Part shown: in pieces, positions 1-12,889 of the stretch
How the letters are laid out: each line of letters begins with the position of its first letter
Numbering within the stretch: position 1 is the first letter of the stretch
Assembly: GCA_963513935.1 (NCBI GenBank)
Contig: OY740768.1
Coordinates: forward strand, 40,418,368 to 40,482,367
Direction of reading: 5' to 3'
DNA length: 64,000 nucleotides
Source: Aphrophora alni
Lineage: Eukaryota; Arthropoda; Insecta; Hemiptera; Aphrophoridae
The notes under the pieces: model-generated
Told to the model about the DNA's origin: nothing
Database searches by the model: none
Seen by the model: only the letters and a program-made list of their open reading frames with translations
Program-made: the position numbers and the translations under genes

Positions 1-2702
1 TACGGTTTCTCAACTAGCGAAGCGAGGATTCAAGTTCTGAAGTTACGGTTTCCCGATGAAATAAGTTAAGTTACTGGGTCAAAATGTGCGGTATCTTAAT
101 GAACGAAGTGAGACTAGAGGGTCTAAAAGTACGGTTTCTCAACTAGCGAAGCGAGGATTCAAGTTCTGAAGTTACGGTTTCCCGATGAAATAAGTTAAGT
201 TACTGGGTCAAAATGTGAGGTATCTTAAAGAACGAAGTGAGACTAGAGGGTCTAAAAGTATTGTTTCTCAACTAACGAAGCGAGGATTCAAGTTCTGAAG
301 TTACGGTTTCCCGATGAAATAAGTTAAGTTACTGGGTCAAAATGTGCGGTATCTTAAAGAACGAAGTGAGACTAGAGGGTCTAAAAGTATTGTTTCTCAA
401 CTAACGAAGCGAGGATTCAAGTTCTGAAGTTACGGTTTCCCGATGAAATAAGTTAAGTTACTGGGTCAAAATGTGCGGTATCTTAATGAACGAAGTGAGA
501 CTAGAGGGTCTAAAAGTACGGTTTCTCAACTAGCGAAGCGAGGATTCAAGTTCTGAAGTTACGGTTTCCCGATGAAATAAGTTAGGTTACTGGGTCAGAA
601 TGTGAGGTATCTTAAAGAACGAAGTGAGACTAGAGGGTCTAAAGTACGGTTTCTCAACTAACGAAGCGAGGATTCAAGGTTTGAAGTTACGGTTTCCCGA
701 TGAAATAAGTTAAGTTACTGGGTCAAAATGTGCGGTATCTTAATGAACGAAGTGAGACTAGAGGGTCTAAAAGTACGGTTTCTCAACTAGCGAAGCGAGG
801 ATTCAAGTTCTGAAGTTACGGTTTCCCGATGAAATAAGTTAAGTTACTGGGTCAAAATGTGAGGTATCTTAAAGAACGAAGTGAGACTAGAGGGTCTAAA
901 AGTATTGTTTCTCAACTAACGAAGCGAGGATTCAAGTTCTGAAGTTACGGTTTCCCGATGAAATAAGTTAAGTTACTGGGTCAAAATGTGCGGTATCTTA
1001 ATGAACGAAGTGAGACTAGAGGGTCTAAAAGTACGGTTTCTCAACTAGCGAAGCGAGGATTCAAGTTCTGAAGTTACGGTTTCCCGATGAAATAAGTTAA
1101 GTTACTGGGTCAAAATGTGCGGTATCTTAATGAACGAAGTGAGACTAGAGGGTCTAAAAGTACGGTTTCTCAACTAGCGAAGCGAGGATTCAAGTTCTGA
1201 AGTTACGGTTTCCCGATGAAATAAGTTAAGTTACTGGGTCAAAATGTGAGGTATCTTAAAGAACGAAGTGAGACTAGAGGGTCTAAAAGTATTGTTTCTC
1301 AACTAACGAAGCGAGGATTCAAGTTCTGAAGTTACGGTTTCCCGATGAAATAAGTTAAGTTACTGGGTCAAAATGTGCGGTATCTTAAAGAACGAAGTGA
1401 GACTAGAGGGTCTAAAAGTATTGTTTCTCAACTAACGAAGCGAGGATTCAAGTTCTGAAGTTACGGTTTCCCGATGAAATAAGTTAAGTTACTGGGTCAA
1501 AATGTGCGGTATCTTAATGAACGAAGTGAGACTAGAGGGTCTAAAAGTACGGTTTCTCAACTAGCGAAGCGAGGATTCAAGTTCTGAAGTTACGGTTTCC
1601 CGATGAAATAAGTTAGGTTACTGGGTCAGAATGTGAGGTATCTTAAAGAACGAAGTGAGACTAGAGGGTCTAAAGTACGGTTTCTCAACTAACGAAGCGA
1701 GGATTCAAGGTTTGAAGTTACGGTTTCCCGATGAAATAAGTTAGGTTACTGGGTCAGAATGTGAGGTATCTTAAAGAACGAAGTGAGACTAGAGGGTCTA
1801 AAAGTACGGTTTCTCAACTAACGAAGCGAGGATTCAAGGTTTGAAGTTACGGTTTCCCGATGAAATAAGTTAGGTTACTGGGTCAGAATGTGAGGTATCT
1901 TAAAGAACGAAGTGAGACTAGAGGGTCTAAAAGTACGGTTTCTCAACTAACGAAGCGAGGATTCAAGGTTTGAAGTTACGGTTTCCCGATGAAATAAGTT
2001 AGGTTACTGGGTCAGAATGTGAGGTATCTTAAAGAACGAAGTGAGACTAGAGGGTCTAAAAGTACGGTTTCTCAACTAACGAAGCGAGGATTCAAGGTTT
2101 GAAGTTACGGTTTCCCGATGAAATAAGTTAGGTTACTGGGTCAGAATGTGAGGTATCTTAAAGAACGAAGTGAGTCTAGAGGGTCTAAAAGTACGGTTTC
2201 TCAACTAACGAAGCGAGGATTCAAGGTTTGAAGTTACGGTTTCCCAATGAAATAAGTTAGGTTACTGGGTCAGAATGTGAGGTATCTTAAAGAACGAAGT
2301 GAGACTAGAGGGTCTAAAGTACGGTTTCTCAACTAACGAAGCGAGGATTCAAGGTCTGAAGTTACGGTTTCCCAATGAAATAAGTTAGGTTACTGGGTCA
2401 GAATGTGAGGTATCTTAAAGAACGAAGTGAGACTAGAGGGTCTAAAGTACGGTTTCTCAACTAACGAAGCGAGGATTCAAGGTCTGAAGTTACGGTTTCC
2501 CAATGAAATAAGTTAGGTTACTGGGTCAGAATGTGAGGTATCTTAAAGAACGAAGTGAGACTAGAGGGTCTAAAGTACGGTTTCTCAACTAACGAAGCGA
2601 GGATTCAAGGTCTGAAGTTACGGTTTCCCAATGAAATAAGTTAGGTTACTGGGTCAGAATGTGAGGTATCTTAAAGAACGAAGTGAGACTAGAGGGTCTA
2701 AC
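1..2702. repeat. Satellite array, 129-bp unit made of three 43-bp monomers
   Basis: Twenty-one tandem units of 129 bp (some 128 bp, one A lost in the TCTAAAAG end) fill the left edge and probably continue beyond it. Each unit divides into three 43-bp monomers. These begin TACGGTTTCTC, TACGGTTTCCC and TGCGGTATCTT, and the first and third share a GCGAAGCGAG / ACGAAGTGAG core. Units starting at 1 and at 1032 open the same ordered series of five variants (644 bp each), so eight units form a ~1031-bp higher-order repeat. From 1676 the units become more uniform (AGGTTACTGGGTCAGAATG variants). No open reading frame is evident. Heterochromatic satellite is inferred, not shown. Confidence 0.97.
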
Positions 2703-3260
2703 AGGGTGGTTTCTCAACTAAATAAGCGATGAAGGTACGGTTATTCTACGAGCGACGTGCGTCTTTGTGACATGGAATTTCAACAGAATTTCGCAATAAT
2801 GTACTTGATGTTTCGCATTTATTTCATGTACTTAACGCTAAATTATAACGGTGCAAAAATTGTGAATATAGATGTTGAATAAACGACTCTTACGGTAGTA
2901 TAATGGCGCTGCCAATCACGTCATAGTGGCCGCAGGAGGTCACATTCTTTACTTAGTAGCAATCAGGAACCCTAGTGGTCGATAGAAAGCGTTTAATTTA
3001 TTTCTCGCCTTTCAAGTGATCTCTGTAAATAGAGTGTGAACATCACGTGGTGCAAACCACTTACCTCTAAACTACTCTATTACGGTTAACAGTTCTTTAT
3101 AGAATTAGATTGATTTTCACTTCCTGCCCTCGACTCCTGCTGATTCATATCAGGGGCCTAGAGGATTGCCCCTATATCAGAGCTGTACTTCAACTTCATG
3201 AATAGCTTGGCCATTTATTCTATTCGAAATCGTAGGGGAGGAATGGACCTAAAAGTCATA
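2703..3260. other. Satellite edge and GC-richer unique sequence
   Basis: The last satellite unit decays over about 60 bp: GGTTTCTCAACTAA and TACGGTTATTC recur with indels. After that comes sequence less AT-rich than its surroundings, including a short imperfect palindrome near 3145-3180 (ATATCAGGGGCC / GCCCCTATATCAG). I recognise no gene, RNA or transposon here. It could be a conserved non-coding element or an old repeat. Confidence 0.4.
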
Positions 3261-5205
3261 AATTATGAATGAATTTACTACAGGATTGTTTAGCAAAAAA
3301 TATATACAGATTAGAGCAAATATATATTTGTAACTTAACTTTTAACTGATTAACTTATTTTCTTCTGAATTCTGAAATAACGTTTTGGTTTTATATCTCT
3401 TCCCTTTCCTTTTTCTGGCCCTTTAATATTTCGCATAGATGAAGTTTTATAATTTCAAAATCAACATTTATTTGTTGATGTTCATGAGTTTAGAATAATG
3501 AGTTAAAATAGATTAAGTTTGAGATAGTGTTTTGCCAAAGACTTTTAACATTTATTTAAAAATAACTTCTCTAATAGTAATAACAATATCAAATATCATA
3601 TTTATTTATATTTCTTTAGAACAATAATTACTTTATAAATAAAGAAAATGGTTTCTTATCAATTTAAATAATTTTATTTATTATACACAAATAAAGAATG
3701 TCAATTAAAACAGCAAAGTTTATAAATTATCAGAATCTGGTGCACAGGATAAGCGAAAGCGAGTAATTGACAGAATTTTAGTTGTGTAACGATAAGATAT
3801 AATGTATTGTTATAGGCTTATGCACGATTTTGATAAAAACTCCCAATAAACCGTTTTAAACAGCCACCATTTTGTTTTTTACTACGATAATATAATTTAC
3901 ATGCTGTAAGTCAACAAACAATTACTGATGATTTACATCAATCTTCCTTTGTAATCTTTAAAAAAATATATTTCTAAATCTTAGTTTTTGTTAAATTTCT
4001 TATTTTGTGTCATTTAAAATTAATTGTGTTATTGGATACACATGTTTTAAAGCTGGAAAATGTATTATTATAATAAGGTATTATTTACTTATTATAGTTG
4101 CAAAGTTAAAAAGTCCTAATTAAAAAAAAACAAAAAAAACAACAACAACAATCACTATAAACTGTTTCAAGCAATTCCCATTTTGTTTTACTATCATTAA
4201 TTAATTTTAATCAGAAATTAAATCAAATTTATACGTTACATTTTATTATCAATCAACTAAAATTTCTCCTATACAGCTGTTATTACGGATTTTTCCTATT
4301 TTTGAGGTTATATTTTTATAATTTTGCATTTTATTAATAACTCATACCTCATAAAAACTTTGTACATCATTGGGTGAGGATTTTAAATCTCTTCAAAATA
4401 CGTTTTTGTGGATCGTTACAGATAAAATGTTATTCCCGGAATTTTTTAAGAATATCTTAAAAATAAGAAATATTATATTAATAATATATCAACAAATATT
4501 ATTCAATATCAACACCCTGACTAATTTTTTATTTGTCATAGATAGAGATGTAACATTCTTATACTACTCTATGTGTAATTACAAAACGAATAGGGAATGT
4601 TAAAAGCTAACAATTAGTGGATGAATAGATTGATATTGAGTACTTATAAAGATAAAGAAAGTATTTTGTCTAACCAACTAGTTTATGTAAAGTTCAGTCT
4701 ACCAATATAAAGTTCATAAATTTACACATTAGTATTTTAAATTACAGATTTTATCATTCAAAATTAAAGCCATCCGCTATTTTGAAGTCGTCATAGTTTA
4801 ATTGTTTTTATGAGATCTTTTACATACGATAACATAAGGTGGGTCTTATTGTTTAAAATTCATTATTTGTCTCCTCTCTCCTCCTCAAAATGGGAAGAAT
4901 TTTTGAATAACTAGAAAGTAGAGTAAACGTCTGAAATATTATGATGGTATTAATTAAAGTCTATCACCGTTACAAAAATATTCAGGGTTTGGAGGTATTT
5001 CTTCCACTCATTATTTGTACTAGTTTGTCGTACAATTTGGCGCCAAATTATTTCTATAGGTATGTCGATGAACATTCCATAGCCTGGAATTTTTATAATG
5101 GAGATCATAATAGCTACAATTTCTAAGTTATAAATTCACTAATTATCTGGTACCATAAATAAGTACAGCATCCCTTGCATATGTAATTATACACATTTGG
5201 CAAAA
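3261..5205. other. AT-rich sequence without recognisable genes
   Basis: Very AT-rich DNA with A and T runs and a short CAA-rich stretch near 4128-4150. The open frames are short and of AT-rich codon composition, with no recognisable domain. Nothing else is seen. Confidence 0.5.
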
Positions 5206-5425
5206 ACACTTATTGTATGATTGCTCACTGTATCGCCGGGTAAATTTAGTCGTAAACTAAATACACGCCGCGGGTTACTGTCGTAACTCATTTGAAATTA
5301 AAATCGGACCCAGTTGAAGTTAGTTATTACAGAGTGGGTGTAAATCTGTGTTATCTGGACATCTCGTTTCGGCCCACACATTCCGTCACAGGAAATTTCA
5401 GAAAATTTGAATAAATTCTATCAAA
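5206..5425. other. GC-richer island, unknown
   Basis: A segment around 5235-5400 (CGCCGGG, CACGCCGCGGG, CATCTCGTTTCGGCCC) stands out from the AT-rich flanks by composition. No reading frame, tRNA or transposon end is recognised. It may be a conserved regulatory element or an old mobile element fragment. Confidence 0.25.
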
Positions 5426-6890
5426 ATTCCTTGAAATATCAAGTGGAAGAAAAAGATCAATTTTATTTGTAATGTCTCACTCACAATAAATTGTTCCCCG
5501 CATCTATTAAATTTGGAGTTGGAAAGATTAAGAAAAGGAAAAGACAAGTTGAAGACATGAAGTTGTAAACAAAGACTACTTTTATCGTTGCAGTAGGATA
5601 TTTTATGCTAATAACCGAGTTGTGTGTGTGTGGGGGGGGGGTATTTAGAAATAATAGGTTGTCGACATTATTTAAATATACAGTGCTATGGTTTAATATA
5701 TTTAAGACAGAAATTCTACAAAAATGCTGTGGTGCATGAAGTAGAACAAATTGCATAATGTAGTCGTAAAATGGCATGTACCAGCGCCAATTCGGGAACC
5801 TACAACAAGGCAGATTGTTTTCTTATTATATTTAGTGTACGATCGCTCATGAGTTATTGTTTTAAAATATATTCCTGTAAATGAAAACTTTTAAAATTTC
5901 ACGAACACAAATTTACGGTGGGAATTCTTATATAACAATGATAAATAGTTTCCACAGGTTCTACTACCTTAGGTTTTATCTCAAATTATGTATTTATTTA
6001 GCCGAACAGTCAAATGTCATAATAAATAAATCATAACACAGTAAAAACAATCAAAAGTAACATGAGAAATGTCGTGTTAGAACACATGCTATAACTTGTA
6101 CTTCCTAGTTGAAACATTTAATATGAACAATGATTTTGTAAGCAATAATTTGAGATTTATATTAGAAGATAGTGGCACACTACTGAAAGAAAGTATAACA
6201 AGAAATCTGCAAGATTGACATACATAGTAATTTGACTTAATACTTCTATCACAAAAGTTAATCATGGTTGCTATAGATTCAATATATGGTCCGTTAAATG
6301 TACACAAATGTTCTCTCACACTGTCATTGCTAAACAACGGTTGAAGTTGTATTATTTGACATAATATTTCATGAAAAAAAGCTAATCTTGCGTAAATATG
6401 TCACATAAACTCGCCCAAATCATAGATTTTATTTGGTACAGGGTCGGTTGCGAATTTTTCCTAAATGGTAATTTTTTTTTTCACTTTTGATTTTACTCAT
6501 TGGTTCAGGTTATTATACTTTTATATTTAACCAAAATGTAGGCAAAATTGATACAGCTGATTTATTTTTTTTTTTTATTATGGCATTTTTTGTGGGTTTT
6601 ACCGATAGTACTCATATCGCCACTGCACAGACGCAGATATTATTCTAAAAACAATTTATATTGACTCAAGGGCCCTCAAAATTTATATTTCTGCATAAAA
6701 TCAAAATCTATCTCTTGTATATTATAAGACGAACATTTGAGAAAAAGTACATCTAATTTTTAAAATGTAACTTTTTTAAATGTTTGTAGTATAAAGAAAA
6801 TTATGTGAGAGCTAAATAAGCAATCTTAGTTGAGTTTTTCGCCGAAATATCTGTTTTTAAATTTCCGAAAAAAAAAAATTCGTATAATGG
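5426..6890. other. AT-rich sequence without recognisable genes
   Basis: Contains a short (TG)n plus G-run near 5620-5642 and long T runs near 6472 and 6565. The open frames on the minus strand are short and match nothing I know. No gene is supported. Confidence 0.45.
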
Positions 6891-7510
6891 CGCTTGTCTA
6901 TCTCTTGTCTGTGCTGTGCACTACAACCCAAAAAAGGATCAATATTGAACAAATTTGATCTCCTATTCATTAATCAGAACTTTTTGTTGGTTTACTTGCC
7001 AAAAGGCCAAAAGTTAGAAGTCCAAAATAGGCTCTAAAACTTTAATCAGATTTTGTTAATTGTATTTGACCTCCAAAGTTCAAATAAAAAAGTATGTCCG
7101 CTATCACCCCTATATTTCTGGAATGAAAGTTATTAGAAAGGGAATGTTAACCATTGATGATATCGTAAAATGAATATCTCAAAATCTGTGAAATCGATTT
7201 CAATCAAATTTTTAAAATTGTGAAAATCTATAGAACTTAAAAGAACGTCCTATAGTAAATAAATAATATGGTAAAACTAATTTGGAAAATATATCGAAAT
7301 AACCCTCACCGAGTCATATTCGTTTTGTTATTTTTCCATATGACTCACGAACCATAATTTTCTCTAAATTACATTATGACATTGGTTTGTACATAAATGT
7401 TCACGTCTTATCCAAATGGATCTAAATCACTTTCACCGGTTTTTGAGATATTTTAACTATTACGACTTGGTTCATTTTCATTTTTTTAAACCGATATCTC
7501 CTGTAACTGT
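6891..7510. repeat. R2-type diffuse interspersed repeat
   Basis: TCTTGTCTGTGCTGTGCACT followed by ACAACCCAAA matches segments near 13,440 (TGTTGTCTGTGCACAG, CTACAACCCAAA) and 30,400 (TTTGTCTGTGCTCTAC). The 30,400 copy continues into ACCGATTTTAATGAAAT, a phrase typical of repeats spread through insect genomes. The rest (7300-7510) carries similar 'degraded question-of-phase' sequence with no open frame. The repeat class is not identified. Confidence 0.4.
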
Positions 7511-8630
7511 ATTTTTGTTGCAGTGACAAACGAAGTTTATTATTTTTATTTTATGGCATTGTTTGTTATTTCATTTCTATATAAGTGTAAGATAGTTTGA
7601 GCAAGGTATAATTATTACTTTACATTCATTAGGAAAAAATAATTTTGTATATTTGTCAGTCCTTAAAGAAAATTGAAACATGGCCTGATGTTTAAAGCAT
7701 AGTACTTTTTCTTTACAACGTCAAGGTGTGAAGAAGTTTTTGTTGTCAAAGTCATCACCATCTGATGCTGTGTGTCAACTGAAAAGTTTTCCTTGAGTTA
7801 CTTTGGTTCCTTAAAGATGTAAAATGAATATTTTACCAGGTGAAATCTGTTGATTGATGTATACCTCTGAAAGCATTTCTCTGCAAGTTAACAGAAAATG
7901 CTTTTTATTTTATAACTTAAGTTTTCCTTATGATTTCAATATATCCGTCTTTTAATTCAGTTCAAACTTATTTTATGTTCGGAATATTGACAGATTATTT
8001 ATAATTTTTGTAAGATTACAAATATGTGTTAAATTTTAACGAAGTACGAAAATTTCATTTTAGTTTATAGCCTAAGTTTTTTATACGATTTTGATCCAAA
8101 TTTTTTTAATTCAGATAAAACTGTGTTAAATTATTAATTTTTTCAACAGTATTTTTACGGTTAGTTGTAAAAGATTTAGAAGGGAGGAAATTATTAAAAA
8201 TAGATATAATTTTAAGATTATTAAAAAGTTTAAAACTATTTTAATGTTTTTTATCGTATATTTTGTATGATGTCATTCGATGCAGATAAATTTTAAAAGT
8301 TCATTTTATTTTTCAAAACACGCGAAAAAAGTTTAAATTTTAAGAGAAAATTTAAAACAATTAATCTATCGTTAGATTTACCCTTGTCTTTTTTTAAACA
8401 TTTACACAATATTTGATGTTTTTCTAAGCTCTGTAAATTAAAAATAGTGATTCAATCTAAAATGAACAAAGCAAAACAACATTAATAACGCCGCGATTGA
8501 AAACTGCTGCCCTCATGTCCAGTGCTTAATCGTATTTACTCAAGCCTTCCAGAGATTTAATATTTAGGAAATACCTTTTTTTATTTTTTTCGCTTCGCTG
8601 AAACAATTCCAGTGATTTAATTCGTTTCCC
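7511..8630. other. AT-rich sequence without recognisable genes
   Basis: Long stretches of T/A-rich sequence. No reading frame, RNA gene or clear repeat boundary is recognised. Confidence 0.45.
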
Positions 8631-8638
8631 TCATGCAG

Positions 8639-8894
8639 TAATTTAGGTTCTCGGCGGGTATTGGACGCTTCGGAATGTGAGGGCGTCAATTATGTTTGGC
8701 GGTTTGACGGGCCGTTAAATCAGTCATGCACCGCCATATTGAGAAGCAATAATGTCTTTATTATTCTCGCTGAGAATGGCTTTATTATTGCGAAGAAATC
8801 CGTGACGCACATGATTCTCATCCGAAGTTTGCGGCACAATAGAGTCCGAAGCGGGGATACTTTTCATATTATTGTCTACTACCCGTTTTAAAAT
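8639..8894 (+). other. GC-richer open stretch, possible conserved element or exon
   Basis: This 256-bp segment is much less AT-rich than its flanks. It follows an acceptor-like site (TTTCCCTCATGCAG ending at 8638). One plus-strand frame stays open from the acceptor to a TAA at 8889-8891, about 84 codons, including the peptide phrase VWRFDGPLNQSC. No donor site is obvious at the right end and I know no protein like it. The openness may follow simply from higher GC. A conserved non-coding element is as likely as an exon. Confidence 0.2.
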
Positions 8895-9364
8895 AACTGA
8901 TAAAATAACACTGCTGCTTCTGTTAATATTTATGTGTTTGGTTGATAAATTCCTATTGTCTATCGAATTTAGCTATGGTGGAATAATTTGTCATGGACTT
9001 ATATTTTCCGTGTTAATTGTTTGTTTTTTCGCTGTTGTTCTTTTATTGTAAAATAGTACTTTCAAAGCACTATATGCTTATGAATATACAACATACATTT
9101 GCTTTATTTATAAACCAAATATAATGTTTATTAATGTAAATTTGTTTGTAATATTATGAGAAGAAATGTGTATTTATTTTTTCGCACTGTTTTCTGTTTG
9201 TAAACAAGATTTTGTCTTAGCCTTGCAAAGTTTTAGAACGAGAACACTACATATATTATTTTTTTTTAGTATGTATTTTCTATGCAAAAAATAGTTTGAA
9301 ATGAATTATATTTTGATATCTGCAGTAAACTTTCATTTTTATCAGTGGTTTCTTGTTTTTTTTC

Positions 9365-9417
<53 letters not shown>

Positions 9418-10235
9418 TTTGCTAGAAAGAATCAATTGTTATAACGTCATACTTATATTATCATAAATTATTTAAATTTATTTCTATCTTTCTCTAAATA
9501 TTTAGTAATGGAGTTAGTTTTTTTTTTAACCAGAATAGTTTATTTTCGGGGCCCTTTTTTTCTAGAAAAATCTTTTGAGGGACCTTACATGCTTTTTATC
9601 AGCAAAAAACTGTACATTTTATGTTGTAATTAGTAAATATTTTGAAATTAACCTTTTTTTAAATTTGACCCCTTTGGCAATAATATTCATTGAAATGTAG
9701 TTAATAAAATCTTCTTTTTTTTAGGTTAACAGTATAAGAAAAATAATCATTAGAATGTAAAAACTAGTGAGAAAACAAATCGTTTAATATTCTTATTATT
9801 AAAGAAAGAGGTTCGATTAATTAAAAACATAATTAAGTCTAAAATATCACGTTAGCCCTTATTGTTACCCCAAGTCACTAATTTATTTTTGTATTCGGCT
9901 TTCGCTGAATACCTAAGACTTAAATTAAAACCGAATTGCCACTTCTTAAAACCAGAGACTAATAAATATCCCAAGTAGAAGCCATCATAAATCATAATCG
10001 CAATAAACGGAAAATATTTGTCTAGTTTAACCAATCATTCTCACCAGGGGGGAAATACATCTACCATACGTTTGACATGTATTGCCTCGGCGTTAACAGA
10101 GATCGTACAATATATATATTCCATACATAATATTACAGCCAAGGTCTCGTGCATAATTCAAAACAATTATTTCTGTGGAAATTATTGCGTTCATGCATAT
10201 TAAATGGACTTTCAACGTGTATATAAATCTCTCGT
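8895..10235. other. AT-rich sequence with one microsatellite
   Basis: No gene is recognised. The (AT)n tract at 9370-9415 is listed separately. Open frames on both strands around 9850-10,200 are short and overlap each other antisense, as expected by chance. Confidence 0.45.
9370..9415. repeat. (AT)n microsatellite
   Basis: An uninterrupted AT dinucleotide run of about 45 bp bounded by T-rich sequence. Length in an assembly is usually unreliable for such tracts. Confidence 0.95.
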
Positions 10236-10239
10236 TCCA

Positions 10240-10530
10240 AATAAACATTGTTAAATCTTTCTTTATTACCGGGACAAATTTTTCAATCGATCTTTTTAGC
10301 TTATATAAACTATCGAATGGATGTTAATGCCGGGGTATGTGTTCGCGTAATCATAGTGTTACCCGTTGACCCGACGTCTTGTATCGGTCGGGTCTTCTCA
10401 GGACAGCTTTACAGCATCATTATATGCACGGGACGGCGGACAATGTTCATAAATAATAAAAACACACATCACAGTACCCCCAACACTTTACATGCTTCAA
10501 ACCTGTAAATGAAAGAGAGTCGGTAACCTT
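10240..10530. other. GC-richer island, possible conserved non-coding element
   Basis: The segment 10,320-10,450 (GTTCGCGTAATC, GTTGACCCGACG, ACGGGACGGCGG) differs sharply from its surroundings. A plus-strand frame is open over 86 codons but has no recognisable domain. I infer an old unique element under constraint or a transposon relic, and cannot separate these. Confidence 0.25.
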
Positions 10531-11405
10531 TAATGTGTTACATAGTATGGATCCAACACAGTCGGGGATGAAATGGAATTGTGTGTAACCAGACTTTAAG
10601 AGGTTATTTATGATTGTGCGTCACGTGATTTTATCCGTATGTTATTTCATCAGATTTTATTTACAACAGTATTAAAATATCGTACGTTTATATTGTTTTA
10701 TTTGATTAATTTTATGATACAATCTTGATTGTGGTTAGGGGCAAATTCGAATTATTAATTTTATGGTTATAATTTTATATTTTATTACCTTAAAGATATG
10801 GAAAAGGAATAAAATCCTTTTGTAAAAATACTTGTAGGTATTATACGCTTTTGTAAATACTGTATAACTAAAATACGTTTTGAAATAAATATAATATTTA
10901 ATTAATTTATGTTGCATTAAGTACAATTATATATGTCAAATAATTTACACAAAACTGTGTAAAAATATTTCCAAAACCTTCTTCAACTCAAACCACATCC
11001 AAAATCAACTCAAAACCAACCAAAACTATTATTCAAAAAAGGTAATTTGGTCGTTTTAAATCAAAAAGTGAAAAGGAACTATGGATTACGAAAAAATATC
11101 TATAAGGATGAAACTTCGCTTTTACCATAAATAAACCCGTCCTCAGCTTATTATGAGCAAACACGATATTTATGGTAGTTCAATTTTGTATTTACAAATA
11201 TTCCTAAACCATAACAAGTTTTTACTTGCAGCTTTACACACAGGTTTAGATAATTATTCTACAGATTTCACATACGTCAATACTTATATTGCTATATCCG
11301 ATGTTGACAAATCAATTCTTAATCAATCCAGTAATAGAAATATGATGAATTATTACTTTTTTGTATGATTACTTTGAGAAAAAAATGATAAAAAACGTTA
11401 GAGAC
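10531..11405. other. AT-rich sequence without recognisable genes
   Basis: No gene, RNA or repeat boundary is recognised. Short open frames have only AT-driven codon content. Confidence 0.45.
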
Positions 11406-11429
11406 GATTTAACAGCTGCCCCGAATTTT

Positions 11430-11560
11430 CGAGTTATAGGCCTATAAAAATTGGCTCGATATGTGTCATCAAAATTGGCCTACATACCAAATTTAATTAT
11501 AACTGGTCCACGTGTGTGGACTGTAGATCATTCCAAAAACGCCAGACAGTATATCAAAAC
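11430..11560. repeat. R2b repeat fragment
   Basis: The stretch AATTGGCCTACATACCAAAT, then a GTCCACG and GGACTGTAGA phrase, then CAGACAG matches 18,885-18,975 in the same order with substitutions. A shorter relative lies near 42,480-42,545. It resembles the 'CAAATTT, ATTAAAA, GGTC' phrase that recurs in insect repeats. Class unknown. Confidence 0.5.
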
Positions 11561-12885
11561 AACTTCTTTGATTTAAAATGACCTCAAAATGAACGTATCT
11601 GTTAATAACTCCACATCGATTGTTTTACCCATCACGCAAATATCTTTGTACTACGTATTTGAGAGAAAGTAAAATGGTGGGCAATTTTACAAAATCTTTT
11701 GCATTACGTTCCAATGTTATAACCTAAATTAATAACTGTGTAAAATTTGCCTTTAAAATTACGTTGAAATAGTTAATTCTCACACTCTTGACATTTTCTT
11801 TCTTTTGTAGAGAGTTATTGCCAACCTTATTTTATTGTTAAGTATCCACTTAAATATTATAATTCACCACTGTTTAGTCAGTTAAAGAAGCAAAATCTAA
11901 AATATATTAATTTAATCATGACTTTAGACTGTCTGGACGCAATAATTATACAAACGAAATTAAATTTGCGAATCGTTTTTATCATTGAAGAGCGTAGTTG
12001 TTGGTGAAATTTGAACACATATAAGTGTAGTCGTTGTTTGTTAAACAAATTAAATTTTAACAAGGATTTCAGAACTTACACTTTTTCATATTCAGAGGCT
12101 TGTTCTCAGTTTCAAAAAACAATATTGGTTCTATTTTATAGAAAATTTTATGTAGTTTTGGAAAATGAGGTCACTTTACTTGCTAGGTGTGAAAATTGAA
12201 TTTTTAACTGAAAACTTACATTATTCCTAATAAAACTGAAACAAATTTATATCTCGGGAACAACGAAGCGATATCGGATGATAAATTTTGTTGCAAATTA
12301 AGTGTAACATCACCCTGATTTTTGGGTACATTGTTAACTATTCTCCCTATAGGCCTTCGTATTTAAAAATATATTTGTCTGTTTTATCAGGATTGTTTTA
12401 GCAAATACTATTTACTGTCTTTTATAAACTTTAAATGACCATTAGATTCGAAAACTACTGTTAAGATACAACATAGTTTACTATTTGTATTTATTTCCAA
12501 GGTACTCCTATAATTGAAATCTGTCTTACGCCGTTTTCTCTCATAATATTAATTTCCATTTCAATTCTCAGGTCTCATAAATAGAAAACATATGTTAAAC
12601 ATATCCAGGGTCGATATTGATTCCAGGCACGTTGACATATATGACAAGAAAAGTCAACGCGTAATATAAAAACCCCCTGTCGTATATCTGTTGGTGCATG
12701 TAATTCTTATATCTTGAAAATAATTGCATTCCGATCCTAGAGGAATCCATGTCAAAAAAGGATTTCCAAATTTATATAATACAAATCTTAACAAATTGTT
12801 TTGCTGTGTTAAGCGAGCTTTCTTGTTCTTTTAATAATTTTAATTAATTTATAATTATTTTACCAAAGGACATAAAAGAAACCCC
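11561..12885. other. AT-rich sequence without recognisable genes
   Basis: Short overlapping open frames near 11,880-12,200 on both strands have no recognisable domain. Nothing else is seen. Confidence 0.45.
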
Positions 12886-12889
12886 AATG

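Noticed and set aside
1..2702. CRISPR array
   Set aside because: Units are contiguous and almost identical over their full 129 bp, with no unique spacers.
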